64,000 nucleotides of DNA from the NCBI RefSeq assembly GCF_004366355.1, contig NZ_SODV01000001.1, positions 496,001 through 560,000 on the forward strand, given 5' to 3'. Shown here one piece after another: positions 16,609 to 24,377 of the stretch; positions within the stretch are counted from its first letter, which is position 1, and each line of letters opens with the position of its first letter. A program made the translations under genes and the position numbers. Below the pieces are notes generated by a model that made no database searches, was not told the origin of the DNA, and was given only the letters and a program-made list of their open reading frames with translations. This DNA is from Dinghuibacter silviterrae (GTDB lineage: Bacteria > Bacteroidota > Bacteroidia > Chitinophagales > Chitinophagaceae).

Positions 16609-17218
16609 ACTTCCTCCACATCCAGATGCCGTAGACAATATGCAAAACGCCAAAACCCACCGCCCAGAAATACAACCCATAACCCGGCACCCAACAATTG
16701 ATAGCACCCAACAGGATCAGCGCGTACCCTAAGTAGCGCACCTCTCCCAGCGTATATTTGCTCCCGTTCACCAGTGCCAGGCCATAAAACAACAGGCAAA
16801 CCGGCGCCACCAAGCCCCCTAATTCGAGGTACAACAACCTCAACACCAGCACCCCACCCGCCAGCATCGGCAGCATGGTATTCCACAAAAGCCGGCGGGC
16901 GGCGCTCCCCCATATAGGTACACCCTGTTTCCGGCTCCGGGCATAAGTAAAAGCAAAGGCCGACGCCAGGGCGCCCACAAAAATGCACAACCCCATCACC
17001 ATCAGCCGCGCCCTTAGGTGCGCAAGCCCCACCGTCCAGTCGATCTCCCCACCCCGTAGGTATCGAAACTCCCGGGAAGCTAGGTAGGCCCCCGCCAGGG
17101 CCCAAGAACCCGCGGCAATCCCGCTCCAGCCGCTCAGGCTGATAAACCGGCCGCTCCGCTCCATCATATTGCGGATGTCCTTCAGGGTATCCAGGTGCGA
17201 AGACGCATGAGGGTCCAT
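16589..17218 (-). CDS. Multi-pass membrane protein paired with the regulator
   Basis: About 209 residues, six hydrophobic segments, family not recognised. The N-terminus (MDPHASSHLDTLKDIRNMMERSGRFISLSGWSG) is an amphipathic cytoplasmic stretch of a kind common in Bacteroidota membrane proteins encoded upstream of small winged-helix regulators. The gene overlaps the regulator by 20 nt and is first in the pair. ATG 17216-17218 is preferred over an upstream in-frame start because the extra residues look random. A role in sensing or in a transport-like response is only an inference from the pairing. Confidence 0.7.
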   Translation of the reverse strand: MDPHASSHLDTLKDIRNMMERSGRFISLSGWSGIAAGSWALAGAYLASREFRYLRGGEIDWTVGLAHLRARLMVMGLCIFVGALASAFAFTYARSRKQGVPIWGSAARRLLWNTMLPMLAGGVLVLRLLYLELGGLVAPVCLLFYGLALVNGSKYTLGEVRYLGYALILLGAINCWVPGYGLYFWAVGFGVLHIVYGIWMWRKYEKPDR

Positions 17219-17312
17219 AAAGTGCTTTGAAATACAAAGTAAATTCTTCGGACCCATTTCTCCAAAACTTAATTTTCCTACCATCCAAATGCTGGGGCAA
17301 TTCTGTCGTTAT

Positions 17313-17320
17313 TACATTTG
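17313..17320 (+). promoter_or_regulatory. -7 box for the type IX cargo gene
   Basis: TACATTTG, exact TAnnTTTG, 12 nt before the ATG at 17333. No -33 TTG at standard spacing. Confidence 0.4.
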
Positions 17321-17332
17321 ACTGTGGTACGA

Positions 17333-19468
17333 ATGGCTCGACATGGGAGAAGTATTTGGCTGTTGGTCGCCAGTTTGCTGGCGTCGGGTGGGGTGTATGC
17401 CCAATCGTCCATAAACGGCTGTTCCGCCATGGGGCAAACGCCCACTACTGCCTTCCCGGTGTGCGGTACGAGCAATTTTGTACAAACGTCCGTGAATCTA
17501 TGTGGGAACAAATCTGTTACCTGCCCATGCAACACCGGCGGCTCGATAGGCGATATCAACCCTTATTACTATAGGTTTACTTGCTTTACATCCGGTACCC
17601 TCGGGTTTGTGATAACGCCAAACAATTTGGGAGACGACTATGATTGGCAGCTTTTCGATATAACCGGAAAAGATCCGAACCTTATTTACTCGGACGCGTC
17701 TCTATTTGTCGCCTGCGACTGGTCAGGAACAGTTGGGTTGACAGGCGCCGCCACACAGGGCACGTCCATTATAGAATGCCCCTCCGATACAGGTGTAGGC
17801 CCCGGTAGTCCCAACTACCAGGACCCCTTCAGCTCGATGCCCTCGATCCTAAAGGGCCACACCTACCTTCTTCTCATCAGCCATTTCACAAATACCCAAA
17901 GCGGTTATACCCTGTCCTTCGGCGGCAACCCCAACCTTGGCGGAGGCAGAGGCGTCAGCAGCTATGGCAGTGACGTAGGCACCGCCGTCATCACAGACAC
18001 CACGACCCCGGCACTCACGCAAGCCATCGTGGCCGACTGCGGCTCCACGACCATAAAGATTGGCCTCAGCAAGGAAATGCAATGCTCCTCCCTGGACGCG
18101 AACGGCAGCGACTTCACGCTGATCCCGCTGGCAGGACAAACACCCCCCTCGGTGATCGGCGCCACCGGCGACAATTGCAACTCCGGTTTTGACATGGACT
18201 CGGTGACCGTTACCTTTTCCGGCCCCATTTCCCCCGGGAATTACCTCATCGCCATAAAGAACGGGAACGACGGCAACACCCTCCTCGACGACTGCAGTAC
18301 CCCCATCCGCGTCGGGGACTCCGCCACCATCACCATACCAACACCCCCGCCCCCTGCCCCCTTCGATAGCATCGCCCCCGTGGGTTGCGCACCCTCGGTG
18401 CTGACGGTTGTTTTTGACAAAAATATCCAGTGTTCCAGCGTGGACGCAGACGGGAGCGAGTTCCGTCTGACCGGGCCCTCCGGCGTGATCGTCATCGGTT
18501 CGGGTTGCGGGACCCTGCCCCCGGGTTCCAATACCAGCCCGACCAACATCGTCAAAGTCCAGTTGTCCGGTCCCATCGTCAAGGGGGGTACTTATCAATT
18601 GCAACTGGTCACCGGAAACGATGGAAACACCCTGATCGACGCCTGTTCCCAACAGCTCACCGCCGGTCAGACCGTTTCTTTCCAGGCGGGGGACACGATT
18701 TCCGCCCAAATCGGCTACCAGGTCCACCTCGGCTGCAAATCGGATACCATCGACTACAGCGACCCCGGGGAGGGTGGCATCACCCTTTGGAACTGGACCT
18801 TCGACACGACCCAACAGGCTAGCGGGGAACAACAGCAGGTGGTCTACACAATTTTTGGGCAAAAAACCGCAAAACTCGTGGTGTCCAACGGCTTCTGCAC
18901 GGATTCCTCGACCGTGACCGTGGACCTGGACAATACCCTGAAGGCCGTTTTTGAAGCCACCAACCTCCTTTGTCCCAACGACAAGGCCTATTTCTCCGAC
19001 AGCAGCATCGGTTCGATCATTGCCTACCACTGGGACTTTGGAGACGGGACCACCAGCACCCTCCAGTACCCCCCGCCCAAACAATACCCGGACCTGCCCG
19101 AAGACAAGAACTATCTTGTACAACTCATCGTGTCGAGCAGTCCTTCCTGTTCGGATACCGCCACCCAGGTGATCCGGGCCGTCGCCAACTGCTTTATTGC
19201 GGTACCGTCGGCCTTTACACCCAACGGCGACGGCATCAATGATTATCTCTATCCCCTCAATGCCTACAAGGCTGTCAACCTGGATTTCAAGGTCTTTAAC
19301 CGGTGGGGGCAGTTGGTTTTTGAAACGACCAACTGGACCATTCGGTGGGACGGAACGGTCAACGGCCAAATCCAACCCGTAGGTACCTATGTATGGACCC
19401 TCCGGTACACCAACTCGGAAACCGGCCAAAAGGTCGTCCAGCAAGGAACCAGCGTCCTTATACGGTAA
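17333..19468 (+). CDS. Secreted PKD-domain protein with gliding-associated (T9SS type B) C-terminal domain
   Basis: About 711 residues, exported through Sec (signal MARHGRSIWLLVASLLASGGVYAQ) and then by the type IX system. Two similar domains of about 100 residues each sit near 235-335 and 350-450 (KEMQCSSLDANGSDF..GNDGNTLLDDC against KNIQCSSVDADGSEF..GNDGNTLIDAC). Two PKD-like domains follow (about 460-530 and 540-620, WDFGDGT). The last 90 residues are the gliding-motility C-terminal domain (AFTPNGDGINDYLYP.., VFNRWGQLVFE, GTYVWTLRY). Such proteins are adhesins or surface enzymes; no catalytic motif is visible. I chose ATG 17333 over a TTG five codons upstream. Confidence 0.88.
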   Translation: MARHGRSIWLLVASLLASGGVYAQSSINGCSAMGQTPTTAFPVCGTSNFVQTSVNLCGNKSVTCPCNTGGSIGDINPYYYRFTCFTSGTLGFVITPNNLGDDYDWQLFDITGKDPNLIYSDASLFVACDWSGTVGLTGAATQGTSIIECPSDTGVGPGSPNYQDPFSSMPSILKGHTYLLLISHFTNTQSGYTLSFGGNPNLGGGRGVSSYGSDVGTAVITDTTTPALTQAIVADCGSTTIKIGLSKEMQCSSLDANGSDFTLIPLAGQTPPSVIGATGDNCNSGFDMDSVTVTFSGPISPGNYLIAIKNGNDGNTLLDDCSTPIRVGDSATITIPTPPPPAPFDSIAPVGCAPSVLTVVFDKNIQCSSVDADGSEFRLTGPSGVIVIGSGCGTLPPGSNTSPTNIVKVQLSGPIVKGGTYQLQLVTGNDGNTLIDACSQQLTAGQTVSFQAGDTISAQIGYQVHLGCKSDTIDYSDPGEGGITLWNWTFDTTQQASGEQQQVVYTIFGQKTAKLVVSNGFCTDSSTVTVDLDNTLKAVFEATNLLCPNDKAYFSDSSIGSIIAYHWDFGDGTTSTLQYPPPKQYPDLPEDKNYLVQLIVSSSPSCSDTATQVIRAVANCFIAVPSAFTPNGDGINDYLYPLNAYKAVNLDFKVFNRWGQLVFETTNWTIRWDGTVNGQIQPVGTYVWTLRYTNSETGQKVVQQGTSVLIR

Positions 19469-19511
19469 AATGCGTTGCGGCGCCGAGGGCGCCTTTTCGT
19501 ATCTTGGCAAT

Positions 19512-20081
19512 ATGCAGCAGCTCAACGACTACATTCGGACGTCCTTCAAGACAGAAGTGACCGAGGCCGAAAACATCAGCCAGTTCTTTCGACCGGAGTT
19601 ACTCCGGAAAGGGGATTTCCTGATGAGGACCGGCCGTGTTTGCGACTGCATGGCCTTTGTCGCCACCGGCCTGATCCGCATCTTTCTGGAAGCCGGGGAT
19701 AAGGAGGTGACTCAATGGATCGTTACCCCCAACTATTTCACCACCGACCTTTCCAGTTTTATGCTCTCCAAACCTGGCCGCTGGAACATGCAAGCCCTGG
19801 AAGACTGCGAGATCTGGGTCATCCGGCAAGAGGAATACCGCCGAATGGCAAAGGCCGTCCCCCGCTGGGTCGAGTTTGAACGCCTGCTCCTGATCAATTG
19901 CTTCATCTACCTGGAAGAGCGCATTTTCAGCCATCTCTACATGAGCGCGGAAGAACGTTTTCAGCAATTGTTCGTGCAGAACCCTGAGCTTTTCAACCGC
20001 GTCCCGTTGCAATACCTGGCGTCCATGCTGGGGATGACCCCGGAAACCCTGAGCCGCATGCGGAAAAAACAGCTCACCTGA
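19512..20081 (+). CDS. Crp/Fnr-family transcriptional regulator
   Basis: About 189 residues. The N-terminal cyclic-nucleotide-binding-type barrel (LLRKGDFLMRTGRVCDCMAFVATGLIRIF near 30-60) is followed by a C-terminal helix-turn-helix (VPLQYLASMLGMTPETLSRMRKK). Key cAMP-contact residues of CRP are not preserved, so the effector is unknown, as is usual for this Bacteroidota subgroup. It is 63 nt upstream of an NAD-dependent epimerase-like gene in the same direction, which is a likely target or partner. The start ATG 19512 follows a near-consensus box TATCTTGG. Confidence 0.85.
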   Translation: MQQLNDYIRTSFKTEVTEAENISQFFRPELLRKGDFLMRTGRVCDCMAFVATGLIRIFLEAGDKEVTQWIVTPNYFTTDLSSFMLSKPGRWNMQALEDCEIWVIRQEEYRRMAKAVPRWVEFERLLLINCFIYLEERIFSHLYMSAEERFQQLFVQNPELFNRVPLQYLASMLGMTPETLSRMRKKQLT

Positions 20082-20144
20082 ATTCTTGACATTTGTCAAG
20101 CAAGCGAGGCCATCCAATGACCACCTTTGCATAAACACTTCGTT

Positions 20145-21065
20145 ATGCAAACCATCCTGGGCGCCAACGGCGTCATCGCCAAAGACCTCGCCAAATACTT
20201 GTTGACATATACCACCGACATCCGTCTCGTCAGCCGTCATCCCCGGAAGATCAACGATACAGATACGCTGATGACCGCCGACCTCCTGGACCGCGAGCAA
20301 GTCATCAAAGCCTGCGCAGGTTCTGAAGTCGTTTACCTGACGGCCGGTATACAATACAGCTATACAGTGTGGAAACGCGACTGGCCCGTCATCATGGACA
20401 ACGTCATAGAAGCTTGCAAGCGCACCGGCGCCCGGCTTGTATTTTTCAGCAATGTATATTCCCTGGGAAGGGTCAATGGCTGGATGACGGAATCCTCTCC
20501 GATGAACCCCAGCAGCAAAAAGGGCGCCGTCCGTAAACAAATCGAAGAGAAGCTGTTGTCAGAAGTCCGTTCGGGTTCCATACAGGCAATTATTGCCCGT
20601 GCCCCGGACTTTTACGGTCCCGATTGCGCCAACAGTGTTGCCCAGATACTCGTGTTTGACAACCTGCACAAGGGTAAAAAACCGCAATGGATGGTGAGCG
20701 CTGCGACAAAACACTCTATGATTTATACCCCCGACGCCGCACGCGCTACCGCTATCCTCGGCAACACCCCATCTGCGTTTAACCGCATCTGGAACCTCCC
20801 TACGGCCCGGCCCGCGCTGACCGGGAAGGAACTCCTGGATCTTGCCGCAAAAGCCTTCGGACGCCCCTCGGGTTATACAGTGCTGCCGAAATGGATGCTC
20901 AGCCTGACCGCGTTGTTTATACCCAACATGAGGAGTATGCTCGAAATGCTGTACCAAAACAAATACGACTACCTTTTCGACAGCAGCGACTTCGAAAAAA
21001 CATTTGCTTTTGCCCCGACCTCGTACGAGGAGGGCATCCGGCAGATTGCGGCGACGTATCGTTAA
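20145..21065 (+). CDS. NAD(P)-dependent epimerase/dehydratase-like (atypical SDR)
   Basis: About 306 residues with a Rossmann fold. The N-terminal nucleotide-binding region reads MQTILGANGVIAKDLAKYL, a glycine motif of the atypical SDR type (GANGxIG-like, with A in place of the last G). An acidic residue after beta-2 is absent (LVSRHPRKI), suggesting NADP preference. FFSNVYSLG near 107 and a downstream substrate domain follow. The usual YxxxK catalytic pair is not clear, so it may be a sensor or a reductase with another mechanism. Linked to the Crp-type regulator upstream. Confidence 0.8.
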   Translation: MQTILGANGVIAKDLAKYLLTYTTDIRLVSRHPRKINDTDTLMTADLLDREQVIKACAGSEVVYLTAGIQYSYTVWKRDWPVIMDNVIEACKRTGARLVFFSNVYSLGRVNGWMTESSPMNPSSKKGAVRKQIEEKLLSEVRSGSIQAIIARAPDFYGPDCANSVAQILVFDNLHKGKKPQWMVSAATKHSMIYTPDAARATAILGNTPSAFNRIWNLPTARPALTGKELLDLAAKAFGRPSGYTVLPKWMLSLTALFIPNMRSMLEMLYQNKYDYLFDSSDFEKTFAFAPTSYEEGIRQIAATYR

Positions 21066-21077
21066 AAAGCCCCCCGC

Positions 21078-21428
21078 TTAAGGCGCCGTGATCTGACGCA
21101 CATACACGCTGTACAGCGACAACGGTATCAGCGCCTGGAGCTGTTTGCGGCGTGGGCGGTCACCAAGGAAAAGCGTGGAGAACGAAAATACGAACACGTT
21201 TTCGATAACGTCCCGGACGTATTTGTTGCCCTTGCCATACATTTTTTCCGCAAACACCATACACTTCCGGACCTCTTTCAGGTTCATCAGCGATGCCATT
21301 TTACGGGCGTAGTCCGTAAGCTCCTGGATGTTCGCCACCACATCGAGGGCGGCCAGGGGAGACAGCCCCCTGCTGACTTGTGGCAGCTCGTCTTTCAAAC
21401 AGGCGGCCACCTCATACTGGTTGATCAT
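21078..21428 (-). CDS. Conserved hypothetical protein (possibly DUF7674-like)
   Basis: About 116 residues, soluble, mostly helical, no catalytic motif. The start MINQYEVAACLKDELPQ resembles small uncharacterised Bacteroidota proteins that I associate with DUF7674, but this is from memory and uncertain. The central region (ALDVVANIQELTDYARKMASLMNLKEVRKCMVFAEKMY) is a pair of amphipathic helices, followed by FLGDRPRRKQL and a short hydrophobic end. I prefer ATG at 21426-21428; a longer frame upstream is open but intrudes on the promoter of the divergent galactosidase. It converges on the epimerase gene with a 12-nt gap. Confidence 0.6.
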   Translation of the reverse strand: MINQYEVAACLKDELPQVSRGLSPLAALDVVANIQELTDYARKMASLMNLKEVRKCMVFAEKMYGKGNKYVRDVIENVFVFSFSTLFLGDRPRRKQLQALIPLSLYSVYVRQITAP

Positions 21429-21566
21429 ACGGTGCTCAGGCCCAAAGCCCATACCACAAGACAAAACACATATTATCAAACGTTTGCGCAATATTTGCCG
21501 CTTTTCATTTTGGCAAACGTTTTTCAAAAAAGCAGGCGTACCTTCCTCTATATAACGACAAATTCC

Positions 21567-23810
21567 ATGATGTTTTATTTACTACGCTTGCTTATCACCA
21601 CCCTTTTACCGATGACGACCATGGCCCAGGTGGACCTCTCCAACGGCTGGAAATTCCGGACTGGCGACGACCCTTCCTGGGCTACGCCGGGTCTCGACGA
21701 AAGCACCTGGAAACCCATAGAAGTGGGCCATCAATGGGAAACGCAAGGCTACCCCGGTTACGACGGGTACGCCTGGTACAGGCTTCACCTGGTCATCCCC
21801 TCTTCTCTTAAGCATTCGTCCTACCTTAAAGAATCCATCCGCCTGGCTTTAGGGAAGATCGATGATGGGGACGAGGTTTTTTTAAATGGGAAACTGGTGG
21901 GGGAAAACGGCGGAAAATCCAAGGACATCACCGAAGGCAATTGGGAGCTGGACAGGATCTACACGATATCCCTTAACGATCCCTGCATCCATTGGGACCA
22001 GGACAACGTGCTCGCCGTCCGTGTCTACGACCACGGTGGCGACGGTGGGATGTGGGAAGGTCCCTATACCCTCACCGCCAGCGACGTCAACGACTATGTG
22101 CGCATAGAAGTCAAATCCACCCCTTTCCGTTTCCGTACGCCGGGACAGGCACGGAAAAATATCGCGATCGTCTCCACCGATCCACACTATGTCTTTTCCG
22201 GGACCATGGCGATCATGGTGGAAGATCCTTCCAACGGAACCGTCGTATGGCGGAAAACCGTCCCTATCGCATCGGTCACCCCGGGTACGCCCTTTCGTTA
22301 TGTCTATAACTGCAAACTCCCGTCCGGTAAGTCCTACGAAGCGTTTTATACCTTCCGGGACAAAAAGTCAAACAAGCAGGTGGTTGCCTCCGAAGGCATC
22401 CCCTATATCCTGACCCCACCCGCCCCGGCTTCCCCCCGGATCAACGGGGCGGCGATTGTGGGCGTCCGCCCGGGCCATCCGTTTCTTTTCAAGGTACCGG
22501 TTACCGGCGTCCGGCCCATGCGGTATGCGGCAACCGATCTTCCCGCCGGGATCACGATCGATCCCGCAACGGGTGTCCTGTCCGGCAAGGCCGGGGAAGC
22601 GGGGACCTACGTTGTCCACCTCTCCGCCTCCAACCAGATGGGCAAGGCCAACAGGGACCTGAAAATCGTCGTGGGTGACCAGATCGCTCTTACCCCTGCT
22701 TTGGGTTGGAACAGTTGGAACTGCTGGGGGCTCAGCGTCAATGACGCCAAGGTCCGGGCCGCCGCCGACGCCATGAACCGCAGCGGTCTTATCAACCACG
22801 GTTGGACCTATATCAATATGGACGATGGCTGGGAACGGGACACCCGCAACCCCCAGGGGGAGGTCGTACCCAACAATAAGTTCCCCGACATGGCGAAAAT
22901 GACCGCTTATGTCCATTCACTGGGGTTACGGGTGGGTATCTATTCCTCACCCGGCCCGAAAACCTGCGGCGGTTTCCTGGGCAGCTACCAACATGAAGTC
23001 CAGGACGCCAACACTTACGCCAATTGGGGCATCGACTACCTCAAATACGATTGGTGCTCCTACGGAGACCTTTTTCCAAAGCCCAGCTTAGACGACATGA
23101 AAAAGCCCTACCAGGTCATGGCCGCCGCGCTGGCCGGCGTCAACCGCGACATCCTTTTCAGCTTTTGCCAGTACGGCATGGGCAACGTTTGGGAATGGGG
23201 CGGTGCCACCGGGGGCAACTCCTGGCGGACCACCGGCGACATCAACGATTCCTGGTCTTCCATGTCCGGTATCGGCTTCCGCCAGGACGTCTGCGCTCCT
23301 TTTACCAAACCCGGCAACTGGAACGATCCTGACATGCTTGTCGTCGGTAAAGTCGGCTGGGGACCCAGTCTGCACAACACCCACCTCACGCCTGACGAAC
23401 AATATACCCACATCAGTCTCTGGTGCCTCCTTTCCGCCCCGCTGCTCATTGGTTGCGACATGAGTCAAATGGACGACTTTACCTTAAACCTTCTGAGCAA
23501 CGACGAGGTCCTTGCCATTGACCAGGACGCGGACGGCAAACCCGCCCGGAAAGCGATCGTGGACGGCGACATACAGGTCTGGACAAAACCGCTGAGCGAC
23601 GGCACCCTCGCGGTCGGTATATTCAACCTGGGTTCCAAAGCCACGCAGGCAACGGTATCCCTGTCGGACCTCGGTCTTTACGGCGCCCAGGTCGTCCGGG
23701 ACTGCTGGCGGCAGCGCGATCTTGGGACGTTTACCGGCGTTTATACACCCGCCCAGATGATCCCTTCGCATGGGGTACTTCTGGTACGAGTGCGGCACGC
23801 AAAAGACTAA
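21567..23810 (+). CDS. Secreted GH27 alpha-galactosidase with N-terminal jelly-roll and Ig-like domains
   Basis: About 747 residues with signal peptide (MMFYLLRLLITTLLPMTTMAQ). Domains: a galactose-binding-like jelly roll (about 20-185, LSNGWKFRTGDDPSW), a linker and a putative Ig domain (about 290-365, LPAGITIDPATGVLSG), the GH27 TIM barrel from 374 (TPALGWNSWNCWGLS) and a C-terminal beta domain. The catalytic nucleophile lies in YLKYDWC near 492 and the acid/base in NDPDML near 586. It should release terminal alpha-linked galactose from oligosaccharides or plant polymers outside the cytoplasm. The gene stands alone, without SusC/D partners nearby, and ends at a bidirectional terminator. Confidence 0.93.
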   Translation: MMFYLLRLLITTLLPMTTMAQVDLSNGWKFRTGDDPSWATPGLDESTWKPIEVGHQWETQGYPGYDGYAWYRLHLVIPSSLKHSSYLKESIRLALGKIDDGDEVFLNGKLVGENGGKSKDITEGNWELDRIYTISLNDPCIHWDQDNVLAVRVYDHGGDGGMWEGPYTLTASDVNDYVRIEVKSTPFRFRTPGQARKNIAIVSTDPHYVFSGTMAIMVEDPSNGTVVWRKTVPIASVTPGTPFRYVYNCKLPSGKSYEAFYTFRDKKSNKQVVASEGIPYILTPPAPASPRINGAAIVGVRPGHPFLFKVPVTGVRPMRYAATDLPAGITIDPATGVLSGKAGEAGTYVVHLSASNQMGKANRDLKIVVGDQIALTPALGWNSWNCWGLSVNDAKVRAAADAMNRSGLINHGWTYINMDDGWERDTRNPQGEVVPNNKFPDMAKMTAYVHSLGLRVGIYSSPGPKTCGGFLGSYQHEVQDANTYANWGIDYLKYDWCSYGDLFPKPSLDDMKKPYQVMAAALAGVNRDILFSFCQYGMGNVWEWGGATGGNSWRTTGDINDSWSSMSGIGFRQDVCAPFTKPGNWNDPDMLVVGKVGWGPSLHNTHLTPDEQYTHISLWCLLSAPLLIGCDMSQMDDFTLNLLSNDEVLAIDQDADGKPARKAIVDGDIQVWTKPLSDGTLAVGIFNLGSKATQATVSLSDLGLYGAQVVRDCWRQRDLGTFTGVYTPAQMIPSHGVLLVRVRHAKD

Positions 23811-23824
23811 GCCCCCCGGGGCAC

Positions 23825-23862
23825 AAAAAGAGAGGGAGCCTTACGGGGCTCCCTCTCTTTTT
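23825..23862. terminator. Bidirectional intrinsic terminator
   Basis: A perfect 16-bp stem (23825-23840 with 23847-23862) around a six-base loop, flanked by A and T runs on both sides. It serves the galactosidase from the left and the copper-storage gene from the right. Confidence 0.85.
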
Positions 23863-23921
23863 TATTGTTGCGTATATGTATGTGGAACCCCGCGGACATC
23901 TTTTCCGAAGGGGCAAAAGCA

Positions 23922-24245
23922 CTAGGCGGCGTACGCCAGGGCACATTCTTTAGCGCAATTCTCGCAGGCCAGGGCGCACACTTTGCAAGATTCGTCCTCG
24001 ACCACCTTTTCCCTGCACTGCTGGGCGCAGGCCGTACAGATGTCCTCGCAAAGGGCACATATATCGGCCGTACAATCCGCGTTTTTGGCGATCAGGGTGG
24101 AACAAAGGTCACAGATCTCCGCACAATCCAGGCAAAGCTGGGCACATTCCTTCATTCCTGCTTCCAGGTAAATGAGCCCGCAGTCCTGGCAAACGATCAT
24201 ACAACGGAGGCAAGCCTCCAGGCATTCATTCGGAGATTTCATCAT
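23922..24245 (-). CDS. Cysteine-rich four-helix-bundle copper-storage protein (Csp/DUF326-like)
   Basis: 107 residues with 21 cysteines, many spaced CxxxC along amphipathic helices (CLEACLRCMIVCQDC, CLDCAEICDLC, CALCEDICTACAQQC). This is the pattern of Csp proteins, whose helices line a core filled with Cu(I) thiolates. There is no signal peptide, so it resembles the cytosolic Csp3 group. Two adjacent ATG codons start the frame, preceded by AAAGGA as ribosome site. Its position just before the czcCBA metal-efflux genes suggests a shared role in metal handling. Metal specificity is inferred from the family. Confidence 0.9.
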   Translation of the reverse strand: MMKSPNECLEACLRCMIVCQDCGLIYLEAGMKECAQLCLDCAEICDLCSTLIAKNADCTADICALCEDICTACAQQCREKVVEDESCKVCALACENCAKECALAYAA

Positions 24246-24377
24246 TGATCCTTTCCCTACCCTCTAAAAAAACTGTGCCAAACTTTGAGTTGCGGCGACG
24301 GCCTAAGCGGACAATTTAGGCCGCCGCCGCAACACCGCTAATGATGGCCCTTCGGGCAGGGCGCCTCCGGCGCCCTT

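Noticed and set aside
17849-19525. Long open frame on the minus strand opposite the type IX cargo gene
   Set aside because: Gly/Val/Arg-rich composition typical of antisense frames in GC-rich genes; the plus-strand gene has signal peptide and domains.
24246-24377. GC-rich hairpins after czcA as a possible small RNA or terminator
   Set aside because: No T-run follows in the czcA direction and no promoter box is present.
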